A stretch of 45,986 nt of DNA from Bacteroidales bacterium (GCA_029007645.1 JAQXIE010000012.1:1-45986); one strand, 5' to 3'. Positions 1-8,682 are shown, counted from the first letter of the stretch. Program-made: numbers and translations. Notes: generated by a model not told the origin, from the letters alone.

Positions 1-244
1 CGTTGAGGAAGAAGTAGCCACGACTCCGGCTAAGAAGGCCCCTAAGAAGGAAGGCAAGAAAGAAGTAAAGAAAGAGGTCAAGGTCCCCGGCGCTGACCAG
101 GCAACCGTTGAGGCTGCTCAGAACGCCATCAAGACCGCTAAGGAGAAATCCGGCAAAGTAGCCGAGGAGGGTGCTGAAGCCGCCAAGCAGTCTCTGAAAA
201 ACAAGCTGAAGAAGAAGACTCAGAACACCGAGTCCGCCGAGTAA
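1..244 (+). CDS. C-terminal end of a K/A/E-rich protein (partial)
   Basis: The reading frame enters from outside the window and stops with TAA at 242-244, leaving about 80 codons. The visible part is very rich in Lys, Ala and Glu (APKKEGKKEVKKEVKVPG early, a helix-like stretch in the middle, KNKLKKKTQNTESAE at the end). Low-complexity basic/acidic tails of this kind occur on Bacteroidetes ribosomal proteins (for example bL17, bS16), on histone-H1-like proteins and on HU-like DNA-binding proteins. No folded domain is in view, so the product cannot be named. A strong terminator follows, so it is the last gene of its unit. Confidence 0.7.
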   Translation, partial: VEEEVATTPAKKAPKKEGKKEVKKEVKVPGADQATVEAAQNAIKTAKEKSGKVAEEGAEAAKQSLKNKLKKKTQNTESAE

Positions 245-293
245 TCCGTAAGCAATAACCGAATACACCTCTTGCTGGTGTAACCTATAATGC

Positions 294-335
294 CATCGGC
301 TACAACCGTCAGAAGTTGTAGCCGATGCTGTTTTT
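294..335 (+). terminator. Rho-independent terminator
   Basis: A perfect 13-bp stem (CATCGGCTACAAC at 294-306 with its complement at 315-327) closes an 8-nt loop and is followed by CTG and five T at 331-335. It ends the plus-strand unit of the partial gene and faces the 3' end of truA. Confidence 0.9.
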
Positions 336-379
336 ATGTTGTACGCCGTCCGATGCCTTTTGCGTGACAACGGCGGTTT

Positions 380-1135
380 CTAATCGATATAGGGGTAGTG
401 TATGTCCCAGAGGAACAGTGCCTGCGGGGGCATTGAGGTGCCGGCCGAGCAGCGGTCCTTGGTGTCGACGATGCGGCGCAGGCCTTCGGGAGTAAGTTTG
501 CCGCGACCCATCTCTACGAGAGTCCCGACCACGGCCCGGACCATGTTGCGCAGGAAACGGTCGGCCGAGATGGTGAACACCAGCCCGGGAGTGCCGAAAT
601 CGTTTGTCCATTCGTTCCAACGGGCCTCCGTCAGCCGGCAGATATTGGTCCTGGCATCGGAATGCAACTTGGCAAACGACGTAAAATCATCGTATTCCAT
701 CAGGATCGCCGCTCCGGCATTCATCGCCTCGACATCGAGTGGCGACGGCGAGTGCCATGACAGCGGAGCGAGAAAGGGCGACTTGACAAGCGACACGAAA
801 TACTTGTAGGTGCGTCGGGTGGCATCGAACCGGGCGTGGGCGTCATCGTGCACGGGAATCACGTCGTACACGGCTATGGCGGGACCGCACAGACGGTTCA
901 GCCCGTTGATCAGCCGGGCTGAATCGGCAATAGGTTCCACTGTGTCGAAATGCGCGTACATAACCCGTGCGTGGACACCGGTATCGGTGCGGCCGGCGCC
1001 GGTGACGGGAGTAGGGCGGCGCAGGATTGTCGCCAGCGCCTCCTCCAGCGTCTGCTGTACGCTTACCGCATTCGGCTGCGACTGCCAGCCATGGAACGGA
1101 GCCCCGTTGTAGGCCAGTTTCAGAAAATACCGCAT
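380..1135 (-). CDS. truA: tRNA pseudouridine synthase A (38-40)
   Basis: Isomerises uridines 38-40 in the tRNA anticodon arm. The 251-residue product has the TruA N-terminal strand (RYFLKLAYNGAPFHGWQ) and the catalytic motif GRTDTGVHA with the nucleophilic Asp at residue 51. The central RTYKYFV and the C-terminal FLRNMVR segment, both typical of the family, are present. Length is normal for TruA. Its ATG overlaps the speA stop by one base (TGATG), so it is the last gene of a long minus-strand operon and probably translationally coupled to speA. Confidence 0.96.
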   Translation of the reverse strand: MRYFLKLAYNGAPFHGWQSQPNAVSVQQTLEEALATILRRPTPVTGAGRTDTGVHARVMYAHFDTVEPIADSARLINGLNRLCGPAIAVYDVIPVHDDAHARFDATRRTYKYFVSLVKSPFLAPLSWHSPSPLDVEAMNAGAAILMEYDDFTSFAKLHSDARTNICRLTEARWNEWTNDFGTPGLVFTISADRFLRNMVRAVVGTLVEMGRGKLTPEGLRRIVDTKDRCSAGTSMPPQALFLWDIHYPYID

Positions 1136-3033
1136 CAGTCGCGCTCCAGATATGTGCTGCCGTAGAGACCGGCCCGGTAATTGTTCAGGAACTGCCGGCC
1201 CTCCTCGGGGGTGATGGCCCCGCGCTTCATCGACGCGGTGACCCAGGTCTCCAGATTGCGCACCAGCTTCTTCGGATTGTACTCCACGTAGTCGAGCACA
1301 TCGGCCACCGACTCGCCGTCGATGACCTGAGCAATCTCATATCCGTCCTTGGTCAGCGAAATATGCACGGCATTGGTGTCGCCGAACAGGTTGTGCAGGT
1401 CGCCCAGGATCTCCTGATAAGCGCCGACCAGGAAGACCCCGAGATAATAGGGTTCGTTCGGACGCAGCGCATGCACGTTGAGGGAATGCGAGCTTCCCTG
1501 CGGAGCCACGAAATGCGCTATCTTGCCGTCGGAATCACATGTGATGTCCTGGATGGTGCATTCATGAACCGGCTTTTCGTCAAGACGGCTGATGGGCATT
1601 ATGGGGAACATCTGGTCGATGGCCCACGAGTCGGGGAGCGATTGGAAGAGCGAGAAATTACAGAAATATTTCTCGGGCAGCATGCGGGCCACCTTGCGCA
1701 ATTCTTCGGGCGGGTGCTTCATGCTGCGGGTCATGTCGCGCACGTCGCGGGCCACGCTCCAGAAGAGTTTCTCGATGCTGGCGCGGTCGCGCAGCGACAG
1801 CAGGCCCAGGCTGAAGAGCTCCAGCGCTTCCTCGCGGATCTGCAGGGCGTCGTGCCAGTCCTCGAACATCCGCGCCGGATCTATCTTGTCCCATATATTG
1901 TATAGCTCGTGCGCCAGCTCGTGCGCGTCCTCGGGCAAAGTCTCGTCATCTCTCCAGATGGGCAGGTGAGTGGTCTCCAGAGCCTGAATTATCAGCACCG
2001 AGTGGTGGGCAGTCAGCGACCGGCCGCTCTCGGTGATGATGTTGGGATGGTTTATACCGTTCTTGACGCACACGTCAACCAGAGCCGACACCGAGTCGTT
2101 GACATATTCCTGAATGGAATAGTTCATGGAATTCTCGCCACTGGAACTGCGGGTGCCGTCATAGTCTACGCCCAGTCCGCCGCCGATGTCGACAAACTCC
2201 ACCGAGAAGCCCATCTTCTGAAGCTGCACATAGAACTGCATGGCCTCGCGCAGAGCGTTCTTGATGCGGCGTATCTTGGTGATCTGGCTGCCGATGTGGA
2301 AATGGATTAGCTTCAGACAGTCCGTCATCTTGTTGCGCTCCAGGAATTCCAGGGCCTCGAGCAGCTCCGAGGAGTTCAGACCGAATTTGCTGACATCGCC
2401 GCCCGACTCTTCCCATTTGCCGGAACCCGACGACGAGAGCTTGATGCGGATGCCTATAGACGGCTGTACATTAAGACGTTTGGCCACACTGGCTATGAGT
2501 TTCAGCTCGTTGATCTTCTCGACCACCAGGAAAATGCGCCGTCCCATTTTCTGGGCCAACAGAGCGAGCTCGATGTAGTCCTCGTCCTTGTAACCGTTGC
2601 AGACGATGATCGATTTCTCCTGATTGTTGACGGCCAGTACGGCATGCAGCTCAGGCTTGGAGCCGGCCTCCAGCCCGATGTTGTATTTGTTGCCGTGACT
2701 CACGATTTCGGAAACCACGGGCTGCATCTGGTTTACCTTGATGGGGTAGACAATGAAGTTCTGGCCATGGTATCCGTATTCGTCGGCCGCGTGCCTGAAG
2801 CAGTCGGAGATCTTGCTGATACGGTCGTCAAGAATATCGGGGAAACGCAGCAGCAGCGGAGCCTGTATGTCGCGCAGCTGCAGCGTGTCCATCACCTCCT
2901 TCAGGTCGATGGCCGGGCCTCCCTCCTTGGGCGTGACCTGCACATGTCCCTCGTTGTTGATTGAAAAATATTTCAGTCCCCAGCCGGGAATGTTATACAG
3001 TTCGGCTGAATCTTCAATGCGCCATTTTCTCAT
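1135..3033 (-). CDS. speA: Biosynthetic arginine decarboxylase
   Basis: PLP enzyme that converts arginine to agmatine, the first step of the arginine route to putrescine and spermidine. At 632 residues it matches SpeA length. The PLP lysine is in VYPIKVNQ (K99), the substrate/PLP region ESGRSLTAHHSVLI is present, and the C-terminal catalytic cysteine lies in ITCDSDG. It sits 10 nt after ssb and one base into truA. ArgR and a degenerate ArgC homologue are two to three genes upstream, so the operon groups several arginine-related genes, although whether ArgR controls it cannot be read from the sequence. Confidence 0.97.
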   Translation of the reverse strand: MRKWRIEDSAELYNIPGWGLKYFSINNEGHVQVTPKEGGPAIDLKEVMDTLQLRDIQAPLLLRFPDILDDRISKISDCFRHAADEYGYHGQNFIVYPIKVNQMQPVVSEIVSHGNKYNIGLEAGSKPELHAVLAVNNQEKSIIVCNGYKDEDYIELALLAQKMGRRIFLVVEKINELKLIASVAKRLNVQPSIGIRIKLSSSGSGKWEESGGDVSKFGLNSSELLEALEFLERNKMTDCLKLIHFHIGSQITKIRRIKNALREAMQFYVQLQKMGFSVEFVDIGGGLGVDYDGTRSSSGENSMNYSIQEYVNDSVSALVDVCVKNGINHPNIITESGRSLTAHHSVLIIQALETTHLPIWRDDETLPEDAHELAHELYNIWDKIDPARMFEDWHDALQIREEALELFSLGLLSLRDRASIEKLFWSVARDVRDMTRSMKHPPEELRKVARMLPEKYFCNFSLFQSLPDSWAIDQMFPIMPISRLDEKPVHECTIQDITCDSDGKIAHFVAPQGSSHSLNVHALRPNEPYYLGVFLVGAYQEILGDLHNLFGDTNAVHISLTKDGYEIAQVIDGESVADVLDYVEYNPKKLVRNLETWVTASMKRGAITPEEGRQFLNNYRAGLYGSTYLERD

Positions 3034-3043
3034 CTGTATCTTT

Positions 3044-3376
3044 TTATTGTGTCTTGTCGCTGCGGCCGAGCATTTCGAACGAATCGACCATAATCTCGGT
3101 GCGGCGTCGTTTGATTTTCAGTTTATCTTCGTATTCACGGGTGCGGAGATGGCCTTCGATGTAAAGGCGCGACCCTTTGCGGATATAGCGTTCGGCGATC
3201 TGGGCTTTTTCGCCGGTCATGACGATATTGTGCCATTCCGTCACCTCAGTGGGTGGATTCCCGTAGGTCTCGTTTGTGGCCAGCGAGAAGAAGGCCACGG
3301 CATATCCGGGCTGCGGAAACCTGATTTCAGGGTCGCGGCCCACATATCCCAACAGTATTACTTTATTGACAGACAT
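3044..3376 (-). CDS. ssb: Single-stranded DNA-binding protein, tail-less
   Basis: OB-fold SSB: MSVNKVILLGYVGRDPEIR, then the conserved FSLATNETY and TEWHNIV core and the KGSRLYIEGHLRTREYED strand. It is only 110 residues and ends EMLGRSDKTQ, so it lacks both the flexible linker and the acidic DDxPF-type tip that recruits SSB partners. Short SSBs are common as second copies in Bacteroidetes. Whether a full-length SSB exists elsewhere in this genome cannot be seen here. It lies 39 nt downstream of the argC-like gene and 10 nt upstream of speA. Confidence 0.93.
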   Translation of the reverse strand: MSVNKVILLGYVGRDPEIRFPQPGYAVAFFSLATNETYGNPPTEVTEWHNIVMTGEKAQIAERYIRKGSRLYIEGHLRTREYEDKLKIKRRRTEIMVDSFEMLGRSDKTQ

Positions 3377-3392
3377 CGTTGAGGAGAATTGT

Positions 3393-3410
3393 TTATAATT
3401 ACAATTATAA
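3393..3410. promoter_or_regulatory. 18-bp AT-rich palindrome upstream of ssb
   Basis: TTATAATT, a 2-nt spacer, then AATTATAA gives a perfect two-fold symmetric 18-mer in the gap between the argC-like gene and ssb. ARG boxes bound by ArgR are also about 18 bp and AT-rich, and argR lies in the same operon, but the bases do not match the E. coli consensus well. It could be an operator or simply AT-rich symmetry. Confidence 0.3.
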
Positions 3411-3415
3411 TCGCA

Positions 3416-4336
3416 TTACATCGGGTGGAAATCTATAGCCTTCAGCGCGAGGCCGGTGCGTTCGTGTAGCCCGCACATCAGGTTGAGGATATGGACGGCC
3501 TCGCCCGCGCCGCCGCGCATGCGGCAGTCGGCCACCGACTCCACATGGACTGTGTCGGGTGCGGGCTTGGAGAGCGCCACCACACATTTCTGCGTCCCCG
3601 CCACCTCCGATGGTCCCGTGGTGCCCAGGACGGCGAAAGCGAAGTGATGGTCGTCGTAGATGTCGTAGAGCTGCTTCAGATTGTCCAGATCCACAGTGCA
3701 TGGCAGATCGACCGACATTACCGCGCTGCGGCGCGTGTCCGAGGGTGTCAGGCTGATCGATACGCTACCGTTGAAACTGAGCTGCGACCGGCTCAGCACC
3801 TCGTTGATCTCCTGCTCCACATCATGCACATCCGTGCTGTCGATAATGGACTGCGGAGCCTCGAAATTGAGCCGGAGGTCGCCGTTGAGCAGCATGTGCA
3901 GGGCCAGAGGATAGAGGGCCACGAGCGCCATGGATGCCAGTGGCGACGGCATGTCGGCGTAGCGGGCACCGCGCACCAGCGCCTTGCGGTTGATCTCGGG
4001 AAGCGCATATATCCATAGGTCGGAATTGTCGGCCGTGCGGCAGCGTCGCATCCTGATCACCTTGGCATCGGGAAAGGCCGTGCCCAACGCCCCCGTCAGA
4101 TCCGGCTCTCCCTTCTCGCTGAAGTCAAATATCATGTCGCAGCGTTCGCAGTCCGGGCGCACGCATGTGCTCAGCGTCGTCTCGCCGATCAACCCATGGT
4201 GGATCGCCGTCAACGCCCGCTGTCCCGTTTGAGCCGACTGCGCGCATTCCAGCTCTATCTCCGGATGCATCGCCAGAATACGGATCAGCTCCCCTGCGTC
4301 AGGCGTCTCCGCGCCTAATATCACGGTGTGTATCAT
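3416..4336 (-). CDS. ArgC-like protein lacking the catalytic cysteine
   Basis: Homologous along its length to N-acetyl-gamma-glutamyl-phosphate reductase (ArgC). The N-terminal dinucleotide fold carries LGAETPDAGELIRILAMHPE, the family signature YALPEINR is at about residues 110-117, and the C-terminus reads GGAGEAVHILNLMCGLHERTG before LKAIDF, as in ArgC. The catalytic loop is different: where ArgC has NPGC(F/Y)xT, this protein has ADMPSPLAS (about 128-135), with no cysteine. At 306 residues it is slightly short. It follows argR by 17 nt, the place where Bacteroidetes often keep arg biosynthetic genes. The reductase reaction is therefore unlikely; a regulatory or binding role is possible but unproven. 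Confidence 0.8.
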   Translation of the reverse strand: MIHTVILGAETPDAGELIRILAMHPEIELECAQSAQTGQRALTAIHHGLIGETTLSTCVRPDCERCDMIFDFSEKGEPDLTGALGTAFPDAKVIRMRRCRTADNSDLWIYALPEINRKALVRGARYADMPSPLASMALVALYPLALHMLLNGDLRLNFEAPQSIIDSTDVHDVEQEINEVLSRSQLSFNGSVSISLTPSDTRRSAVMSVDLPCTVDLDNLKQLYDIYDDHHFAFAVLGTTGPSEVAGTQKCVVALSKPAPDTVHVESVADCRMRGGAGEAVHILNLMCGLHERTGLALKAIDFHPM

Positions 4337-4353
4337 ATTTATTGCTTGTCTAA

Positions 4354-4842
4354 TCAGGAATCCATCTCCAGGGGCAATACCTGGGCCAGAACTTTCTCCG
4401 CCTGTTCATGCGTCACGCCCTCGGCCAGCACTGCAAAAATTGTGTCCGAACCGGGGATTGTCCCTAAAATCTCCGGAAAGCGGTGCATGTCGATGTCGTA
4501 GGCTATGCCCGAGGCATAGCCGTTTCTCGTTTTGATAACAACCAGGTTGCCCGAAAAGGTCAGTGACAGGAACCCGCTCTGAAAATTCGGCGAGGCCTTG
4601 ATGCGTCCCCGTGCCAGCAGCTTGTCCTTCAGTGTGTCGGAATCGGGCAGGGTGTAGACATACGTTCCGCGGTCGGTCGGGACCTTGGTGGTTTTGAGCA
4701 TTTTCAGATCGCGCGACAGCGTGGCCTGCGTCACCTCGTAGCCGTGTTGGGCCAGCTCGGCGGCCAGCTCGTCCTGACTGCCTATGCACTTGCTGCGGAT
4801 CAGTTTCACCATCAGCTCTATTCGCTGTTTTCTGTTTTTCAT
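4354..4842 (-). CDS. argR: Arginine repressor ArgR
   Basis: Arginine-responsive winged-helix repressor/activator that works as a hexamer. Of the 162 residues, about the first 75 form the winged helix: IELMVKLIRSKCIGSQDELA, then ATLSRDLKMLKTTKVP, the recognition helix typical of ArgR. The C-terminal half holds the oligomerisation/arginine-binding domain ending in IPGSDTIFAVLAEG, where the GSDT motif contacts arginine. It is 12 nt after the bifunctional-nuclease gene and 17 nt before the ArgC-like gene. Confidence 0.95.
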   Translation of the reverse strand: MKNRKQRIELMVKLIRSKCIGSQDELAAELAQHGYEVTQATLSRDLKMLKTTKVPTDRGTYVYTLPDSDTLKDKLLARGRIKASPNFQSGFLSLTFSGNLVVIKTRNGYASGIAYDIDMHRFPEILGTIPGSDTIFAVLAEGVTHEQAEKVLAQVLPLEMDS

Positions 4843-4854
4843 TGCATCGAGTTG

Positions 4855-5496
4855 TTATGGGTTTTCTGAATCAGGGGATTCCGATATGTTTTTCCGACGA
4901 TCCAGTTCAGCCTTGATTCGGGCCGCGAGTTCATAATTTTCGTTCTCGGCCGCCGCCTGCATGTCGGCGGCGAGTTCGTCGTCGGTCCGAGAGTCGAAGT
5001 CCGACTGGCGGCTGGGGCGTCCACCCTTTGAGGCTTTGCCGGCGACACGCGATCGTCCCGCGGGTTTGGCGTCGGGTACGAAACCGACTTCCGACAGCAC
5101 CTCTTCGGTAGTGACTATCGGCGCGCCCACGCGGATGGCCAGGGCTATGGCGTCACTGCTGCGCGAGTCGACCACATGCTTCTCCACTCCGTTGGTCATG
5201 TTCAGATGCGCGCCGAACACGCCGTTGGGCAGCTTGTAGATTTCCACGAGTTCCAGACGGATGCCGAACCGGTCCATGATGTCGGCCATCAGATCGTGTG
5301 TCAGCGGTCGCGGAGGAACGATCTCCTGCAGCCTGCATTCTATGGCCTGGGCTTCCGGAAATCCGATAATGATCGGTATCCGGCGCTCGCCGTCCACTTC
5401 CTGTAGAATTACGGCGTATACGCCCGATTCTATCTGGTTATATGTAATGCCGATCAGCTTCAGCTGGCGGTCATTGCCGTAGTATGGAGGTAACAT
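4855..5496 (-). CDS. Bifunctional nuclease-family protein with UVR motif
   Basis: The N-terminal ~135 residues match the bifunctional nuclease (BFN/DUF151) family: GVYAVILQEVDGERRIPIII, GFPEAQAIE and SRSSDAIALAIRVGAPI. A basic linker (about 145-165) leads to a UvrB/UvrC-type UVR helix hairpin (ELAADMQAAAENENYELAAR). This domain pair is standard in Bacteroidetes. Plant and bacterial relatives have reported RNase/DNase activity, but the physiological role is unclear. It lies 14 nt after mnmA in the same operon. Confidence 0.9.
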   Translation of the reverse strand: MLPPYYGNDRQLKLIGITYNQIESGVYAVILQEVDGERRIPIIIGFPEAQAIECRLQEIVPPRPLTHDLMADIMDRFGIRLELVEIYKLPNGVFGAHLNMTNGVEKHVVDSRSSDAIALAIRVGAPIVTTEEVLSEVGFVPDAKPAGRSRVAGKASKGGRPSRQSDFDSRTDDELAADMQAAAENENYELAARIKAELDRRKNISESPDSENP

Positions 5497-5510
5497 ACGC
5501 TTGGAATGTT

Positions 5511-6560
5511 TTATTTGACAATCATGCCCGAGCCGTAACAGATCCGGTGGTCGGGCGAATAAATGATGGCGAACTGCCCCGGGGCTATGCCCTGGATGTC
5601 GGAATCGGACAACAGCTGCAGCGAGCCGTCCTCTTTTCGGGTCAGCGAGCCGTGATGGAACTCCGGGGTGTGGCGGGTTTTGAAAGCCACCTCTGTCAGG
5701 CCGGGGTCTCCGCTGATCCAGTGCATCTCGTCGATATTGATGCGGCGTCCGTACTGGCGGGGAGTGTCATAGCCTTTGGAAACGTATATCACGTTGTCGC
5801 GTACGTTCTTGCGTACTACGAACCAGGGACCGCCGCTGAGTCCGAGTCCCTTGCGCTGGCCTATGGTATAGAACCAGAAACCGCGGTGCATGCCGATCTT
5901 GCGGCCCGTTTCGATCTCGATCACCGGACCGGGGCGCGTGCCCAGATGGCGTTCGATAAAATCGGCGTAGTCTATCTTGCCCAGGAAGCAGATGCCCTGC
6001 GAGTCCTTGCGCGAGGCGTTCGGCAGTGCGGCCTCCGCCGCCAGCCGGCGAACCTCGCTCTTGGGCAGCTTGCCCAGCGGGAACATCAGGTGCGACAGCT
6101 GCTCGTAGCTTATCTGTGCCAGGAAGTCGGTCTGATCCTTGACCGGATCCGCCGCAGTGGCCAGGTAGTAACGCCCGTCTTCTTCGATAATGTCGGCATA
6201 GTGGCCTGTGGCAGTCTTGTCGAACTCATGACCCCAGCGCTGCTCGAAGTATCCGAATTTTATCAGCTTGTTGCACATCATGTCGGGATGCGGCGTGCGT
6301 CCTTCCGATACGGTACGCAGTGTGTAGGCCATCACCGAGTCCCAATATTCCTCATGAAGCGAAACCACACGCAGAGGCAGATTGTATTTCCGGGCTATCA
6401 GCGTGCACATCTCGATATCTTCGTCGGCCGAACAATCGCCCTCGCCATTGTCGTTGCCGATGCGGATATAGAACAACGTCAGGTCGTGTCCCTGCTTGTA
6501 AAGCAGGTCCGTCACCACCGCGCTGTCGACGCCTCCCGATACCAATACCGCTATCTTCAT
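5511..6560 (-). CDS. mnmA: tRNA-specific 2-thiouridylase
   Basis: Adenylates and thiolates U34 of tRNA Lys, Glu and Gln. The PP-loop SGGVDSA is at residues 8-14. The catalytic cysteines are in MMCNKLIKFG and in DSQGICFLGKIDYADF, so both persulfide-chemistry residues are present. The C-terminal beta-barrel (YTIGQRKGLGLSGGPWFVV) is intact, and the length of 349 is normal. It starts 15 nt after the DoxX gene. Confidence 0.95.
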   Translation of the reverse strand: MKIAVLVSGGVDSAVVTDLLYKQGHDLTLFYIRIGNDNGEGDCSADEDIEMCTLIARKYNLPLRVVSLHEEYWDSVMAYTLRTVSEGRTPHPDMMCNKLIKFGYFEQRWGHEFDKTATGHYADIIEEDGRYYLATAADPVKDQTDFLAQISYEQLSHLMFPLGKLPKSEVRRLAAEAALPNASRKDSQGICFLGKIDYADFIERHLGTRPGPVIEIETGRKIGMHRGFWFYTIGQRKGLGLSGGPWFVVRKNVRDNVIYVSKGYDTPRQYGRRINIDEMHWISGDPGLTEVAFKTRHTPEFHHGSLTRKEDGSLQLLSDSDIQGIAPGQFAIIYSPDHRICYGSGMIVK

Positions 6561-6575
6561 TTCAAATCCGGTTGA

Positions 6576-7070
6576 TCACACTTCCTCAAGTTCCGATTCG
6601 CTTTCGTCATTGCTGTGCAGCAGATAGAGCGACAGGAAATAATCGACGCTGATTTTTCCCGGCCCCACCAGCAGGATGAAGAAATAGATGCCCAGGAACA
6701 TCACGGGTACATATCCCGGCATGGCCCAGTTGATCTCGTAGGGAGGCACCGTCACCACATCGGTCAGCAGATACCATTCGGCGATGAGCATCGCAATCAT
6801 CGGCGGGATGGTCATGATGCGCGTGCAGAATCCTATCATTATGCACAACGAACAGAACAGTTCGATGACGATCAGAACGATCAGCCCCGCCTGCGGACTC
6901 ATGCCGAGAATCGATGGAAAGTCCAGGACGGTGTCCTGGAAATTGTAAAACTGCCGGATGCCGAATTGCATCAGCATTATACCGACAAAGAAGCGTATGA
7001 ACATGCGCCCCATGTTGGTATAGGAATATCCCGTGGTGCGGATATATATGGTTTTCAGGATATTGTTCAT
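6576..7070 (-). CDS. DoxX-family integral membrane protein
   Basis: A 164-residue protein with four predicted membrane helices: MFIRFFVGIMLMQFGIRQF; AGLIVLIVIELFCSLCIMIG; IPPMIAMLIAEWYLL; and VPVMFLGIYFFILLVGPG. The last motif, GPGKISVDYFL, is the classic DoxX/SURF4 C-terminal signature. DoxX proteins are linked to thiol and oxidative-stress systems, which fits the adjacent thioredoxin-like gene that it overlaps by 4 nt (ATGA). The exact role is not known. Confidence 0.85.
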   Translation of the reverse strand: MNNILKTIYIRTTGYSYTNMGRMFIRFFVGIMLMQFGIRQFYNFQDTVLDFPSILGMSPQAGLIVLIVIELFCSLCIMIGFCTRIMTIPPMIAMLIAEWYLLTDVVTVPPYEINWAMPGYVPVMFLGIYFFILLVGPGKISVDYFLSLYLLHSNDESESELEEV

Positions 7071-8011
7071 GGCTGAGGATTGTTTTGTCCGGCCTCCTGC
7101 ACCTGGTTGACGGCGATTGCGATAGCCTGCCGGTAATCGGTGTTTTTAGCCAGGAGCTTGCCGTCGCGGCCCACCACATAGAAGCTCGGGACCGTGCGCA
7201 GGTCATATAAATCGCTGACGGTATCGGAGGCGCCTACATGCCATTTGGGCGAATAGTCGGCCACCTGGGTCTGCCAGCCCTCGTCGGGGTCGGGTATGAT
7301 GAACATTACGTTGATCTGGCCTTTCTCCACCATATCGGAGAAGGTGATGTCAGTCTCCATTTTCAGCTTGGCGAAGCGGCAGTCATCGCAGCCGGGGTCG
7401 CCGAATTCGATGACGGTGAGCACGCCGTCGGGATGGAAGGTCGACGGATTGCCCGTGGGAGTCTCGTATTCGAACTTGGCGGGAGTCTGGCCGATCAGCG
7501 TGTTCTCGATCACGGTTTTATGATGCTTGTAGCGTTCCTTACGCGCCGCGGGCACCTTCTTGTTCGACAGCAGACCGTTGACGAATTTCAGATATGTCGG
7601 GTCGTGCCAGTATATGGCCCTGGGTCCGTACAGTGTCTCTTCGGCCGCGCGTGTGAACTGGATCGAGAGCAGCGGATTCTTCGACAGGTTGGACAGCAGG
7701 TTCTTGACGGCCTTGTCGGTGATTTCGGGCTGCGCCCAGCGCATCGGCGATACGAACACCTGGAATGCGTCGTTGAGCGCGTTCTGGTCAACGGGCTGTT
7801 TCGACTTGAAATCCATCGGTTCCCAGAAATGCTGCACCAGAAAGTCGGAGCGTTCATGGATCGAACGCATGGAGTCGGGTGCCTGCGGGTATTGGAACAG
7901 GGGGTCGATGAAAATCGTTTCTTCCGACGAGTCCTGGGCTGTCGACGTGAGGGTGAAAGCCGGCGTCAGCAGAGCCAGCAGCGCCACAGCGGCTATTTGT
8001 ATCCGTTTCAT
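7067..8011 (-). CDS. Exported thioredoxin-fold protein (DUF5106-like)
   Basis: I place the start at 8011 rather than the upstream ATG at 8044. The 8011 ATG overlaps the stop of the preceding gene as ATGA and begins directly with a signal peptide (MKRIQIAAVALLALLTPAF, cleavage near STAQD). A helical N-terminal region of about 170 residues (FLVQHFWEPMDF, WAQPEITDKAV) is typical of DUF5106. The C-terminal thioredoxin fold has the redox motif GDPGCDDCRFAK and the cis-Pro TVPSFYVV. Likely a periplasmic disulfide reductase. It is coupled to DoxX downstream. Confidence 0.82.
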   Translation of the reverse strand: MKRIQIAAVALLALLTPAFTLTSTAQDSSEETIFIDPLFQYPQAPDSMRSIHERSDFLVQHFWEPMDFKSKQPVDQNALNDAFQVFVSPMRWAQPEITDKAVKNLLSNLSKNPLLSIQFTRAAEETLYGPRAIYWHDPTYLKFVNGLLSNKKVPAARKERYKHHKTVIENTLIGQTPAKFEYETPTGNPSTFHPDGVLTVIEFGDPGCDDCRFAKLKMETDITFSDMVEKGQINVMFIIPDPDEGWQTQVADYSPKWHVGASDTVSDLYDLRTVPSFYVVGRDGKLLAKNTDYRQAIAIAVNQVQEAGQNNPQP

Positions 8012-8682
8012 TCTTTTACTTGCTTTTCGATGGCTTTGGCCCATGCGCGGTAGCCTGCTCCGTTCAGGTGCAGTCCGTCGTTGGTGTAAGCCGGGTTCAG
8101 TTTGCCTCCCGACACGCTCAGTGCCGGCCAGAGGTCGATATATTCGGCGCCTTGTGCGGCGGCCGTTGCCTTTATCTTTTTGTTAAAATCCACAATCACC
8201 TGTTCGCGGCCACGCAGATTCCTGTAACGCCGGAAATCATTGTTGATCGGCATCACCGACTGAACATACAGCTTGGTTTCGGGAGACTGCTCGCGGATTT
8301 TTCGCACCAGCCGTTCGTATCGGCGCCCCAGTTCGGCGGCCGTAAGCCCATGCGACACGTCATTGATGCCTATCAGCAGGAATATCTTGGCGGGGTGGCC
8401 CATGGTGACTTGCGTCAGGCGTTTCTCGACGCCGGTTATGACGTCCGACCTGATTCCGCGGTTTCTGATGTTGTCCATTCCGAACAGCTCGGCGAATTCT
8501 CCGCCGTCGGTTATGGAATTTCCGAGGAACACGATATCGGATTTGCTGACCGGCAGGATCTCGAACAGCGAAGTGCGCTGATCCCAGTATTCATCGGCTT
8601 GAGCTGTGGCGACGGGGCTGAAAAGCAGGAACGACAGCATCCCGGCCGCGCTGAGGGTTCGGTAAATGGCATTCATGGTCAA
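8008..8682 (-). CDS. Exported SGNH/GDSL hydrolase
   Basis: A 224-residue secreted esterase-like protein. After a signal peptide ending near ATAQADE come SGNH block I GNSITDGG (nucleophile Ser), block II around NIRNRGIRSD, block III GINDVSHG (Asn) and block V DGLHLN (Asp and His). This arrangement resembles sialate O-acetylesterase-type and PAF-acetylhydrolase-like enzymes. ATGA overlaps on both sides place it between an amino-sugar-kinase-like gene and the thioredoxin-like gene. Its substrate is unknown; a glycan O-acetyl ester is a reasonable guess. Confidence 0.88.
   Translation of the reverse strand: MTMNAIYRTLSAAGMLSFLLFSPVATAQADEYWDQRTSLFEILPVSKSDIVFLGNSITDGGEFAELFGMDNIRNRGIRSDVITGVEKRLTQVTMGHPAKIFLLIGINDVSHGLTAAELGRRYERLVRKIREQSPETKLYVQSVMPINNDFRRYRNLRGREQVIVDFNKKIKATAAAQGAEYIDLWPALSVSGGKLNPAYTNDGLHLNGAGYRAWAKAIEKQVKE

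Noticed and set aside
1027-1905. Long plus-strand ORF opposite truA/speA (292 codons)
   Set aside because: Antisense shadow of GC-rich coding sequence; speA and truA on the other strand are certain by motif.
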